A stretch of DNA of 40,147 nucleotides from a virus. Position numbers and translations under genes: made by a program. Shown piece by piece: positions 1 through 5,478 of this stretch (the first letter of the stretch is position 1; the number at the start of each line of letters is the position of its first letter). Under the pieces are notes generated by a model that saw only the letters and a list, made by a program, of their open reading frames with translations, was not told where the DNA came from and searched no databases. The stretch spans positions 1 to 40,147 of IMG/VR virus record IMGVR_UViG_3300044729_000316, one strand, 5' to 3'.

Positions 1-16
1 ATAGAATTACTGTATT
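1..16. repeat. Left copy of 16-bp terminal direct repeat
   Basis: The first 16 bases (atagaattactgtatt) are identical to 40098-40113. Both copies lie in the same reading frame of one methyltransferase gene, so this is the overlap that closes a circular or circularly permuted genome, not an att site. Confidence 0.85.
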
Positions 17-292
17 CCCCCCCCCCCCCGCATGTTTGTAAGCCTTTTCAACCCATAACCCAATGGTTCGCCCGTAAGGAGGGTTTAGCCATACGCGTTT
101 GCCTTCCCAATTAGTAATCAATCCATTTCTGCGGTTTTCATCAGGGTGATCTAACCCGTACCAATTAGGTGCTTTGTGGTTTGTGCTACTGGCCGCAGGG
201 TCTAAATCAAAATCATAAATCTCATTCCAGTAATCAAATACTTTTTGCGGTGTAGCCCAGTCATCTGTTTTAGAACTAAAATGAACATTCAT
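1..292 (-). CDS. dam: DNA N-6-adenine methyltransferase (Dam), N-terminal part, split by contig end
   Basis: Phage-type adenine methyltransferase (DNA_N-6-adenine-Mtase family), which methylates adenine in duplex DNA using SAM, for example to evade host restriction. The ATG at 292 follows AGGAAGG at good spacing. The N-terminal 92 residues include DWATPQ near residue 11, LDPAAS near 30 and the catalytic NPPYG at 70-74. The frame passes through a G13 run that reads as Ala plus four Gly, then continues at 40113 with NTVILLLPARTDTKWF, a hallmark of the C-terminal half of this family. Joined length is about 149 aa, normal for the family. The number of Gly residues depends on the true homopolymer length. 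Its stop lies 20 bases upstream of the small terminase start. Confidence 0.88.
   Translation of the reverse strand, partial: MNVHFSSKTDDWATPQKVFDYWNEIYDFDLDPAASSTNHKAPNWYGLDHPDENRRNGLITNWEGKRVWLNPPYGRTIGLWVEKAYKHAGGGGNTVIL
17..29. repeat. C13 homopolymer (G13 on coding strand) inside dam
   Basis: Thirteen consecutive C on the plus strand. On the coding strand they keep the dam frame open, with A-G-G-G-G between AYKH and NTVILL. A homopolymer this long would break an assembly, which explains why the contig was cut here. The true length is uncertain. Confidence 0.8.
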
Positions 293-315
293 AGGATTGC
301 CTTCCTAATGAGCGA

Positions 316-343
316 ACAAAACCCACACTCATCAGAATGTGGG
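316..343 (-). terminator. Putative Rho-independent terminator at end of the early arm
   Basis: On the minus strand, CCCACA and TGTGGG form a 6-bp stem with a 10-base loop, followed by TTTTGTT. It lies downstream of the last small early ORF (391-480) and just before the dam ribosome binding site, where early and packaging genes would be separated. The stem is short, so termination may be partial. Confidence 0.45.
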
Positions 344-359
344 CTGTGTCCAGCACTCA

Positions 360-376
360 ATCCCCACGGTGGGGAT
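360..376. promoter_or_regulatory. Palindrome, candidate operator
   Basis: ATCCCCAC-G-GTGGGGAT is a perfect 8-bp inverted repeat with a one-base centre. It sits in the 98-bp gap between the end of the early arm and dam, about 70 bases upstream of the dam start. One base is too short a loop for a hairpin, so a dimeric protein binding site is more likely. Which regulator would bind (a phage HTH protein, WhiB, or a host factor) cannot be told. Confidence 0.4.
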
Positions 377-390
377 CAGGTACGCGTAAC

Positions 391-480
391 TTATCTAATT
401 CCTAATGACATTGCAACTACTGCAATAAACAAACTTAGGACAAGAAAAAGCATTACTCCATCAAACGGTGTGTTGTTCAT
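391..480 (-). CDS. 29-aa single-pass membrane microprotein
   Basis: The ORF starts MNNTPFDGVM and is followed by a strongly hydrophobic stretch (residues about 9-28, LFLVLSLFIAVVAMSLGI). Its ATG overlaps the TGA of the upstream gene as ATGA, which suggests translational coupling. The size and membrane segment match other early microproteins in this window, for example 2188-2271. It is the last gene before the terminator at 316-343. Function is unknown. Confidence 0.5.
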   Translation of the reverse strand: MNNTPFDGVMLFLVLSLFIAVVAMSLGIR

Positions 481-662
481 GGCTTACCTGTTCTTACAAG
501 ATTGATACGAGCATCAAGCAATTCATCTAATTGTTCTGTCAGCATTTCTTTTTTGCGCCAGTCCATGCGGTTGCCAAATTCATCTGTTTTAAGCATGGCG
601 TAAACATGACTCAGACATTCATCTATCTGAGCCACGGTTACTTCTTCTTCAATGACGATCAC
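477..662 (-). CDS. Hypothetical 61-aa acidic protein
   Basis: Begins at a GTG (660-662), ten bases after the stop of the HTH gene at 672. No ATG is usable in frame, and the nearby ATG at 664 is followed at once by TGA. The predicted product is helical and charged (MIVIEEEVTVAQIDECL at the N-terminus, then DWRKKEMLTEQLDELLDARI), possibly a short helical hairpin. No family recognised. The stop overlaps the start of the membrane microprotein at 480 (ATGA). Confidence 0.6.
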   Translation of the reverse strand: MIVIEEEVTVAQIDECLSHVYAMLKTDEFGNRMDWRKKEMLTEQLDELLDARINLVRTGKP

Positions 663-671
663 ATGAAGATG

Positions 672-857
672 TTAGCCTTGATTACGCTCCTGGCGCTTTG
701 AAAAATAGTTTTCAACATCTGCTTTTGTGTAGAACACATTACGGCCTGACTTCTGCACCCATGTAAGTGTCTTACGGTGTTGGATCTGTCGTAAGTTATT
801 CAATGTAATGTTCAAGCGCTCGCATACTTCTGCCGCGCTCATTAGATCATCTACCAC
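672..857 (-). CDS. HTH_17/excisionase-type DNA-binding protein
   Basis: A 61-aa MerR-like winged-helix protein of the HTH_17 (excisionase/AlpA) type: SAAEVCERLNITLNNLRQI is the helix-turn-helix, followed by a wing with GRNVFYTKADVENYF. A GTG start at 857 is preferred because AAGGAGG lies 7 bases upstream; the ATG six codons inside lacks such a site. It overlaps the ssb stop codon by 7 bases. Such proteins act as excisionases or small transcription regulators. With no integrase seen, a regulatory role is more likely. A second HTH_17 protein is at 7908-8099. Confidence 0.8.
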   Translation of the reverse strand: MVDDLMSAAEVCERLNITLNNLRQIQHRKTLTWVQKSGRNVFYTKADVENYFSKRQERNQG

Positions 858-1219
858 GGTGTTGCCTCCTTAGTTGCAAATTGACCTGACTTTGGCTTTC
901 CCAGTTTAGGAACTAAACCTACTTCTTTGGCTGTAATCTCCATAGAAGTTTTTTCATTTCCTTCTTTGTCGGTGTAAGTGCTTTGCGCCATTTCACCAAC
1001 AACTAAAACAGTGTCACCTTTTCTGTAAGTGTCTGCGATTGCTTCAGCCTTTGTACCAAATGCAACAACCTTGAACCACATTGTTTCGCCATCTTGCCAA
1101 TCACCATTAACTTGCTTGCGCGGCGTGTAAGCCAATGAAAAATTACAGTATGCGGTGTTGTTTTTTGAAAACTTTAGATCAGGGTCACTGCCTAAATTAC
1201 CTTTAACACTTATGTTCAT
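851..1219 (-). CDS. ssb: Single-stranded DNA-binding protein
   Basis: OB-fold SSB of 122 aa, protecting ssDNA during replication and recombination. The N-terminus (MNISVKGNLGSDPDLKFS) and the central TMWFKVVAFGTKAEAIAD and GDTVLVVGEM segments are typical. The acidic DDDIPF-like tail that recruits partner proteins in bacterial SSBs is absent; the protein ends GQFATKEATPW, so interactions with host SSB partners may be reduced. The start overlaps the HNH stop codon (TAATG). Confidence 0.9.
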   Translation of the reverse strand: MNISVKGNLGSDPDLKFSKNNTAYCNFSLAYTPRKQVNGDWQDGETMWFKVVAFGTKAEAIADTYRKGDTVLVVGEMAQSTYTDKEGNEKTSMEITAKEVGLVPKLGKPKSGQFATKEATPW

Positions 1220-1572
1220 TAGTCACCTTCCATCATCACGGCTTCAGTGCCGTCATCTTGTAGTAATACAATTGAACCATCAGGCTTCACAAAAGGAAAT
1301 TCATGTGGCTCTTTGTAAGAAGGCACAATCCAACCCTTTTGCTCTGCGCTTGCAGGCTTGAGGTGAATACTATCGGTTTTTAGATTATGGCAACCGTGAT
1401 GGATCAAGATGAGATTGGAAACGGTGTCTTTGCCGCCCCTAGATTTTAATTTGCGGTGATGCAGGGCCATGTTCTCAACTAAGCCAGGGCCACCGCAGAC
1501 TTCACAATAGCCATTAGCCCTGTTAATTACGGTAGCAACAACCTTCTTATCAATCGCCATCTTCTTCTTCAT
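1219..1572 (-). CDS. HNH endonuclease
   Basis: Small HNH nuclease of 117 aa. The C23-x2-C26 pair (CEVC), the HH pair at 38-39 (ALHHRKLKSRGG), N53 in SNLILIHHGCHN and H62 make up the beta-beta-alpha metal site that nicks or cleaves DNA. It lies between ssb and a microprotein in the early arm rather than beside the terminase, so a homing, recombination or host-DNA role is as likely as a packaging role. The start is either residue 1 (1572) or Met5 (1560); the first overlaps the upstream microprotein and is kept here. Confidence 0.85.
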   Translation of the reverse strand: MKKKMAIDKKVVATVINRANGYCEVCGGPGLVENMALHHRKLKSRGGKDTVSNLILIHHGCHNLKTDSIHLKPASAEQKGWIVPSYKEPHEFPFVKPDGSIVLLQDDGTEAVMMEGD

Positions 1573-1645
1573 CTTCCCATTCAGTAGGATCTACCGTAGG
1601 AAGATCAACGCGTAACGGCAGGCCAAAGGGTGATGCTGTACTCAT
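1550..1645 (-). CDS. 31-aa acidic-tail microprotein
   Basis: ORF MSTASPFGLPLRVDLPTVDP followed by TEWEDEEEDGD. The ATG at 1645 overlaps the stop of the transglycosylase (TGATG), and GGAGG lies about 9 bases upstream, a good sign that it is translated. The C-terminal block is almost entirely Asp/Glu. It overlaps the start of the HNH gene in another frame. The acidic end recalls SSB tails or DNA-mimic proteins, but no homology is recognised and the function is unknown. Confidence 0.5.
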   Translation of the reverse strand: MSTASPFGLPLRVDLPTVDPTEWEDEEEDGD

Positions 1646-2070
1646 CAATACCAACCTCCGTGTAAATCAGGCCCAGCCTGTTTTTTCCAAAATTCCCACG
1701 CCCCGCAGGGTGTGGAATAGCGCTTGTACACATAACGCAAGCCAGCCTTAATTTGCGTGTAAGCATCTTTGGGCATGTAAGGGTACTTGTAATTTTTCCA
1801 TGTGGACGGCAAAAACTGAAAAAGCCCAAATGCGCCTGATGAGCGGTTCAGGGCATTGACCCTCCACCCACTCTCCTTGTAAAGCAATTGTTCCAGGCAG
1901 GCAAATTGCTTTTTGTGATCAGGATAATTTTTCTTCACCATTTCAAGTGCAATAACTTTTGGCGGCATTTGGTGCAACTGTAATTTAGGTGCTTGAGCCG
2001 CCGCAGGTGAAGCAAACACAATTCCTACCGCTAATGCGGCGCTTAAAAGGATTTGTGTTAGACGCTTCAG
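1645..2070 (-). CDS. Secreted lytic transglycosylase (SLT-like) with apparent CTG start
   Basis: Lysozyme-fold murein transglycosylase cutting the glycan strands of peptidoglycan. E66 in LLYKESGWR is the likely catalytic acid, followed by the usual SSGAFGLFQFLPSTW. The frame is open upstream of the first GTG (2019) and encodes a textbook signal peptide, KRLTQILLSAALAVGIVF then ASPAAA-Q, if translation starts at CTG 2068-2070; GAAAGG lies 7 bases before it. No ATG exists in this stretch. With that start the protein has 141 aa and is exported. It belongs to the early arm, far from the CHAP lysin, so it may remodel the wall early or be built into virions. Confidence 0.75.
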   Translation of the reverse strand: MKRLTQILLSAALAVGIVFASPAAAQAPKLQLHQMPPKVIALEMVKKNYPDHKKQFACLEQLLYKESGWRVNALNRSSGAFGLFQFLPSTWKNYKYPYMPKDAYTQIKAGLRYVYKRYSTPCGAWEFWKKQAGPDLHGGWY

Positions 2071-2073
2071 GCT

Positions 2074-2163
2074 TTAGCCTTTCGCCAACTTTCTACACAC
2101 TTCGCAAGCGGCGTTACCGTAAACCCAACTACCGCACAAACAACGATTAACTAAACTGTCCAT
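2074..2163 (-). CDS. 29-aa zinc-finger-like microprotein
   Basis: The ORF MDSLVNRCLCGSWVYGNAAC continues EVCRKLAKG: two cysteine pairs, C-x-C and C-x2-C, suited to one zinc ion. The ATG at 2163 follows GAAAGGGG at good spacing. Its stop lies three bases before the CTG start of the transglycosylase, whose ribosome binding site is inside this ORF. The function is unknown; host protein binding is typical of phage zinc microproteins but is not shown here. Confidence 0.55.
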   Translation of the reverse strand: MDSLVNRCLCGSWVYGNAACEVCRKLAKG

Positions 2164-2187
2164 TTCTTTACCCCTTTCAGGTTATTT

Positions 2188-2271
2188 TTAGGACTGCTCT
2201 ATTTTATAGCAAATTTCAGAGATTACAACGCCTAAAAGCGTCACAATGATTACGCTTGCAATAAAGATCAT
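2188..2271 (-). CDS. 27-aa single-pass membrane microprotein
   Basis: MIFIASVIIVTLLGVVISEI then CYKIEQS: an almost entirely hydrophobic helix with a short polar tail. The ATG at 2271 overlaps the TGA of the upstream gene (ATGA). No family is recognised. Confidence 0.5.
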   Translation of the reverse strand: MIFIASVIIVTLLGVVISEICYKIEQS

Positions 2272-2474
2272 TCTTCTTCCTCCTGTGGCGTTAAGTTGAT
2301 GATTGCTTGAATTACATTAGCCCTACTTAATCTGATGCCTTCAACAAACCCCATGTAGCGCTCACGCGTTTCAGGTTCAGCCAACATTTTTGCTACATAC
2401 GGGCCTTCAATCCAGGTTGTAAGCGCATCTTGTATTGGCTCTAAATGGTTTTTAATTACTTCTTCAGGTGTCAT
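2268..2474 (-). CDS. Hypothetical 68-aa protein
   Basis: Mostly helical, with an acidic C-terminus (TPQEEEE). The start overlaps the stop of the upstream membrane protein (ATGA), so it lies in the same early operon. MTPEEVIKNHLEPIQDALTT and GFVEGIRLSRANVIQAI are the main segments. No motif recognised. Confidence 0.6.
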   Translation of the reverse strand: MTPEEVIKNHLEPIQDALTTWIEGPYVAKMLAEPETRERYMGFVEGIRLSRANVIQAIINLTPQEEEE

Positions 2475-2653
2475 TTGCCCACCACGCTATCAATCATTGC
2501 TGAGCATGATCCATAACCTAACCAGTTGCCTTGCTCACCTACATAACAAACATCAGCGGTTGCCGCTGTAAACCAAATAGTAAACGCCAACACCATCAGC
2601 CAAATAACAAGCCAACCGCGTGTTGTGATTGAGTCCTTAATCTTCTTTTCCAT
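2471..2653 (-). CDS. 60-aa single-pass membrane protein
   Basis: The start at ATG 2653 is chosen because TAGGAGG precedes it; a longer frame reaching 2713 has no such site. The product begins MEKKIKDSITTRGW, then has a membrane helix (WLVIWLMVLAFTIWFTAATA, residues about 14-33) and an outside part with two cysteines (CYVGEQGNWLGYGSC). It could be a signal anchor with a small disulfide-closed ectodomain. It overlaps the zinc-ribbon ORF at its 5' end by 17 bases. Confidence 0.6.
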   Translation of the reverse strand: MEKKIKDSITTRGWLVIWLMVLAFTIWFTAATADVCYVGEQGNWLGYGSCSAMIDSVVGK

Positions 2654-2804
2654 TGCTTGCCTTCCTCCTAAAGTATTCGGTGCTTCCGCACCATTCACAT
2701 TCGCTAAGTGCATTGCCTTCTACTGCTTCAAATACAATTACAAAATTTGCAGGCGATCCATAAGTTCCGCACCAAATACATCTAGGATCGTTGCTTATAG
2801 ACAT
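2637..2804 (-). CDS. 55-aa zinc-ribbon-like protein
   Basis: Starts MSISNDPRCIWCGTYGSPAN and later has ECEWCGS: two C-x2-C knuckles about 30 residues apart, the spacing of a treble-clef or ribbon domain. It is packed between overlapping genes: the ATG lies inside the upstream ORF and its end overlaps the membrane protein start. No specific family recognised. Confidence 0.55.
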   Translation of the reverse strand: MSISNDPRCIWCGTYGSPANFVIVFEAVEGNALSECEWCGSTEYFRRKASNGKED

Positions 2805-2958
2805 TGTGGATCTGCAAATTCATGTCCGCCAATTTATCTTGTAATGCAAACGCTACCTGCTCGCGTTGCATGCCGTTAATCATTGACTGACTTTTGTTTG
2901 GCGGAATTACAAAATCTTTGAACTCCACCGTCATCTCTACCTTGAACTTCACACGCAT
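2782..2958 (-). CDS. Hypothetical protein of up to 58 aa
   Basis: The ORF opens at ATG 2958, overlapping the stop of the upstream gene by ten bases. An ATG at 2934 preceded by AAGG is an alternative start, giving 50 aa. MTVEFKDFVIPPNKSQSMIN is followed by a helical part (QREQVAFALQDKLADM). Function unknown. Confidence 0.45.
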   Translation of the reverse strand: MRVKFKVEMTVEFKDFVIPPNKSQSMINGMQREQVAFALQDKLADMNLQIHNVYKQRS

Positions 2959-3143
2959 GTCCTTTCGCGCTTGTTAATTTCTTTCCACACGCGGGTGCGT
3001 GTTGCCTCTATTGTTTTTTCAGGATTGCCATACAGTTTTTTGTGATAATCGTAAGCAGGATTACCTAAGCCATCTTCTAGTGTTGCTTCATACTGAGCAA
3101 GCGCTTGATTGATAATTTGTAAATCTTTAGTTGATAGTGCCAT
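2949..3143 (-). CDS. Hypothetical 64-aa protein
   Basis: The helical N-terminus (MALSTKDLQIINQALAQYEA) is followed by a basic C-terminal helix (TRVWKEINKRERTCV). The gene abuts the zinc-finger gene upstream, sharing position 3143. No family recognised. Confidence 0.55.
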   Translation of the reverse strand: MALSTKDLQIINQALAQYEATLEDGLGNPAYDYHKKLYGNPEKTIEATRTRVWKEINKRERTCV

Positions 3144-3280
3144 TAGTTTGATCCTTCCTGAAATGGATTTGGAGCAAAAACTCCAAATTTTTTAATTTCT
3201 TTGATGCAAATAAAACAAACACCTTGTCCGTTTTCTAAAACTAAACCCGCTCCAAATCTTTCACACAATGAACATTTCAT
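3143..3280 (-). CDS. 45-aa zinc-knuckle protein
   Basis: The ATG at 3280 overlaps the upstream stop (TAATG) and has AGGAGAGG in front, so the longer in-frame extension to 3346 is not used. MKCSLCERFGAGL and GVCFICIKEI give two C-x2-C pairs separated by about 18 residues, a compact zinc-binding fold. It is paired in tandem with another Cys4 protein upstream. Function unknown; DNA or host RNA-polymerase binding is possible. Confidence 0.6.
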   Translation of the reverse strand: MKCSLCERFGAGLVLENGQGVCFICIKEIKKFGVFAPNPFQEGSN

Positions 3281-3468
3281 TAGTTTGCCTCTCCTAATCT
3301 TGGTAGTGTCAAATAACCATCTGTTTTTGGGTGACAGCGCGCGCAAAGAATTCCTTGCTCACCCTGTTTAGCCCATGAGCGCAACGCATGCCCCTTGCAA
3401 GCGTTACAAACAATTAACAACTTTGCCCATTCAGTAGGCATTGGCTTCCAACCAACAGGTGCGGTCAT
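3280..3468 (-). CDS. 62-aa zinc-ribbon-like protein
   Basis: Met at 3468 (MTAPVGWKPMPTEWAKL) is preferred over 3483 because GGGGGAA is correctly spaced and it begins right after the upstream stop (TAATAATG). It contains VCNACKGHALRSW and ILCARCHPKTDG, two C-x2-C pairs with His nearby, typical of HNH-like or treble-clef folds, but no catalytic HNH pattern is seen. Confidence 0.6.
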   Translation of the reverse strand: MTAPVGWKPMPTEWAKLLIVCNACKGHALRSWAKQGEQGILCARCHPKTDGYLTLPRLGEAN

Positions 3469-3470
3469 TA

Positions 3471-3644
3471 TTAGTTCCCCCATTTCTTTAACTTCAATGG
3501 AGAGATACGGCGTTTGATCATGCGGCGTGAATTCTTTGTATCTACATAACGGTAAATGGTTACATCTCCGTCAGTAGTAATTCCATAAACAGTCCACATT
3601 GCTTTGCCGTTGATTGTTACATTAGCCCCAATTGTTGTAGTCAT
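3471..3644 (-). CDS. 57-aa basic beta-rich protein
   Basis: MTTTIGANVTINGKAMWTVY, then GITTDGDVTIYRYV and a very basic tail (NSRRMIKRRISPLKLKKWGN). The strand pattern with a basic tail resembles small SH3-like phage proteins that bind nucleic acid, but this is inference. The stop overlaps the region just ahead of the downstream start. Confidence 0.55.
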   Translation of the reverse strand: MTTTIGANVTINGKAMWTVYGITTDGDVTIYRYVDTKNSRRMIKRRISPLKLKKWGN

Positions 3645-3646
3645 AA

Positions 3647-3928
3647 TTAGTTACCTGCCTTCTGATCGTGAGCCACACAAATTGCACCGTTTAAGTCATT
3701 GATTTTTTCTGCAACAAGAAGAATGTCATTACCAACAATCTCAAAAAGTTCTTTTGGCATTGTAGATAAAATGTTTGAAAGAGCGTTTAGATTGCGCGCA
3801 ATTTGTGTTGATTTTGTTGATAATGTTTTCAATGAAACATTTGAATTAACTAAACGATCAACTGCGTAATAATCAATGTCACCAAAGCCATTACCACCGA
3901 TTGCTACATACTGATTGCGTGTTGCCAT
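3647..3928 (-). CDS. Hypothetical 93-aa protein, first gene of the leftmost early operon
   Basis: Preceded by a strong AAAGGAGG site and by a promoter-like region with a leader hairpin (3942-3996). The N-terminus MATRNQYVAIGGNGFGD is followed by a helical part (LKTLSTKSTQIARNLNALSN, then KELFEIVGNDILLVAEKIND). No family recognised. As the first gene after the promoter it is likely abundantly made early. Confidence 0.7.
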   Translation of the reverse strand: MATRNQYVAIGGNGFGDIDYYAVDRLVNSNVSLKTLSTKSTQIARNLNALSNILSTMPKELFEIVGNDILLVAEKINDLNGAICVAHDQKAGN

Positions 3929-3941
3929 TTTTGCCTCCTTT

Positions 3942-3956
3942 GGGGGCGTTTCCCCC
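3942..3956 (-). promoter_or_regulatory. Leader hairpin directly before the SD
   Basis: On the minus strand, GGGGG-AAACG-CCCCC is followed by AAAGGAGG and the ATG at 3928. There is no T run, so it is not a terminator. A 5' hairpin beside the SD can stabilise mRNA or regulate translation. A similar arrangement occurs at 9003-9016. Confidence 0.45.
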
Positions 3957-3967
3957 TTACAAGGAAT

Positions 3968-3996
3968 AAATTACGGCAGATCTAGGCTTCTGTCAA
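3968..3996 (-). promoter_or_regulatory. Candidate sigma70-type promoter
   Basis: On the minus strand TTGACA (3991-3996) is separated by 17 bases from TAATTT (3968-3973). The -35 is perfect, the -10 weaker. It points at the operon beginning at 3928. Confidence 0.5.
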
Positions 3997-4046
3997 AAAC
4001 ATTTGCATTTTTTGTGACATTTATTATGTGATTTGGCTCACATGCC

Positions 4047-4427
4047 CTACGCAGGCATTTTGGCCCACATTTGAACCCAAAGGCCAGGGTTGATCCCGTA
4101 CTGTTTTGCTGCGGTCAGGCGTACAACCTGCCCATCATCACGGTAGGCAATGGCTGTAAGGCCGTCTAGGACTGCTCTGACCAGTTTATCCAGGTCAGGG
4201 GCAACAGATGGCTCAGGGCGGTTTACGGTCTTTGGGCGGGCCATTGTAAAAATCATGTCTATTTCCACTGGTTCAATGTGGGGCTTTGCCCCTGCTTCCC
4301 TAGCCCGCAAAGCAATGGCAGAACGCCACGCGGCCAGTTCTGAGCCTTTGGCATGAATGACATGCCCGTTGATGACTTTCATAGATCCTTGCGGAACTGG
4401 TTGGCCATCTACTTGAAAAGTAATCAC
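4047..4427 (-). CDS. rusA: RusA-like Holliday junction resolvase
   Basis: 126-aa dimeric endonuclease resolving four-way junctions formed during phage recombination, before packaging. The family core is present: PDLDKLVRAVLDGLTAIAYRDD (residues about 77-98), with D78, D80, D88, D97 and D98 as candidate metal ligands and K81. The N-terminus (MITFQVDGQPVPQGSMKV) matches the usual G-x-P-VPQGR-like entry. It sits with ssb, the annealing-protein candidate and a Cas4-like nuclease in the early arm. The start overlaps the upstream stop by four bases. Confidence 0.92.
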   Translation of the reverse strand: MITFQVDGQPVPQGSMKVINGHVIHAKGSELAAWRSAIALRAREAGAKPHIEPVEIDMIFTMARPKTVNRPEPSVAPDLDKLVRAVLDGLTAIAYRDDGQVVRLTAAKQYGINPGLWVQMWAKMPA

Positions 4428-4612
4428 CTAATCAGTGTAATGAGATCCTGCGCTGTTGCAATTTGATCTGCACCAGTTTCATTAACGCCATGAAAATCAT
4501 AAACGCCAAAATAATCAGGGCCTTGAATGTATTTCACCATTAGATCATGCCCTTTATCTAAAACATGATCACCTGGTTGCACAACTGCGGGATTAACTAA
4601 TTGCTTAGTCAT
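4424..4612 (-). CDS. Hypothetical 62-aa protein
   Basis: Start ATG 4612 is chosen because AGGAGGAA lies just ahead; the open frame reaching 4756 overlaps the replication gene in a shadow frame. Sequence MTKQLVNPAVVQPGDHVLDK and YFGVYDFHGVNETG looks beta-rich, perhaps SH3-like. No function recognised. Confidence 0.65.
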   Translation of the reverse strand: MTKQLVNPAVVQPGDHVLDKGHDLMVKYIQGPDYFGVYDFHGVNETGADQIATAQDLITLIR

Positions 4613-4665
4613 AGTTCCTCCTGTAATGGTTACATCAATGGTAACAGTTACAGATAATGTTTGAG

Positions 4666-5478
4666 TTATTTTCCAAAACTCTTTTTCAATAACTCTCTCA
4701 GTTCTGCGGGTGGTGGAACTGCGCGTGACCTTTGTTCTTCTTGCTCCCTGAACCATGCTTCGTTCTCCACTCGTTCTCGTTCTGCTTTTGCTCTTACATC
4801 TTGTAATTCTTTTTCCTTAATTTCTGCGGGAGAAAGATTACGGGGCGGTAAAGGGTCATCAAGCCATCTCTGAGCGTTTAACCATGTGGAGGCATGTGCT
4901 GTGTACCCTGGCACTCTGTTTGGGTCTGATTTGTACCGTAGAGCGCCTCTAATGATTATGTCTGCATCAGTTGTACGGATCGCTTTTTCAAATGCTTTTT
5001 GTGCCGCGCCTTTTCCTACTTTCAAAGGATAAACATTCCAAAAATCCACAAACAAATCTTTCTTGTTTATGTCTTTATCTTTATCTTCCTCTTTATCTTC
5101 CTCTTTATGGTTCAACGATTGTTCAGCGTTTGTTGAACGCTCGTTCATTCCACGCGCAACAACTGATCTACGGCCTGCAAATGATGCTTTTGCAGACTTC
5201 TCACGGATCTTTTCAAGGTCATCTTCTACCCTGGCATGAGTCCATAAATTACCCTCAACAATAAAAAATTCTTCTAGCGTTGGCTTTGCCTCTGCCCATT
5301 CTTCAGGGCTGAGACGGGCTACATGTGACAAGCGCTCGTTGCTATTGTCCAACGCTTTGCCGCGTTGCCAGTAATTCATTAACAAAAGCATGTATGCGCC
5401 ATGTTGTTGCGCTGTCAGGTGTGCTGTGTCTGCCAGGTAATCAGAAACATACAACTGCATGTACGGTAATGAAGTCAC
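4666..5478 (-). CDS. DUF1376-type phage replication protein
   Basis: 270 aa. The N-terminal 90 residues are a typical DUF1376 domain (PYMQLYVSDYLADTAHLTA, HGAYMLLLMNYW), a winged-helix module found in phage replication-initiation proteins. A charged linker (KEEDKEEDKDKD) at about residues 124-135 leads to a C-terminal domain with FVDFWNVYPLKVGKGAAQ and GYTAHASTWLNAQRWLDDP, typical of O/DnaT-like loaders, then a Glu/Arg-rich coil. Probably marks the origin or recruits host helicase. No phage helicase or polymerase was seen, so host enzymes are presumably used. Its start overlaps the WhiB stop. Confidence 0.82.
   Translation of the reverse strand: MTSLPYMQLYVSDYLADTAHLTAQQHGAYMLLLMNYWQRGKALDNSNERLSHVARLSPEEWAEAKPTLEEFFIVEGNLWTHARVEDDLEKIREKSAKASFAGRRSVVARGMNERSTNAEQSLNHKEEDKEEDKDKDINKKDLFVDFWNVYPLKVGKGAAQKAFEKAIRTTDADIIIRGALRYKSDPNRVPGYTAHASTWLNAQRWLDDPLPPRNLSPAEIKEKELQDVRAKAERERVENEAWFREQEEQRSRAVPPPAELRELLKKSFGK

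Noticed and set aside
245-505. Plus-strand open frame at the left end
   Set aside because: It is antisense to the dam start, the palindrome and the membrane microprotein; it has no SD.
672-857. Excisionase-like HTH proteins as evidence for a temperate phage
   Set aside because: No integrase, att-like repeat or repressor/cro pair was seen; HTH_17 proteins are commonly simple regulators.
1605-1829. 74-codon minus-strand frame
   Set aside because: Shadow of the transglycosylase frame without an SD or recognisable features.
4424-4756. 110-codon version of the 62-aa gene
   Set aside because: The extension overlaps the replication gene, and a clear AGGAGGAA-ATG lies at 4612.
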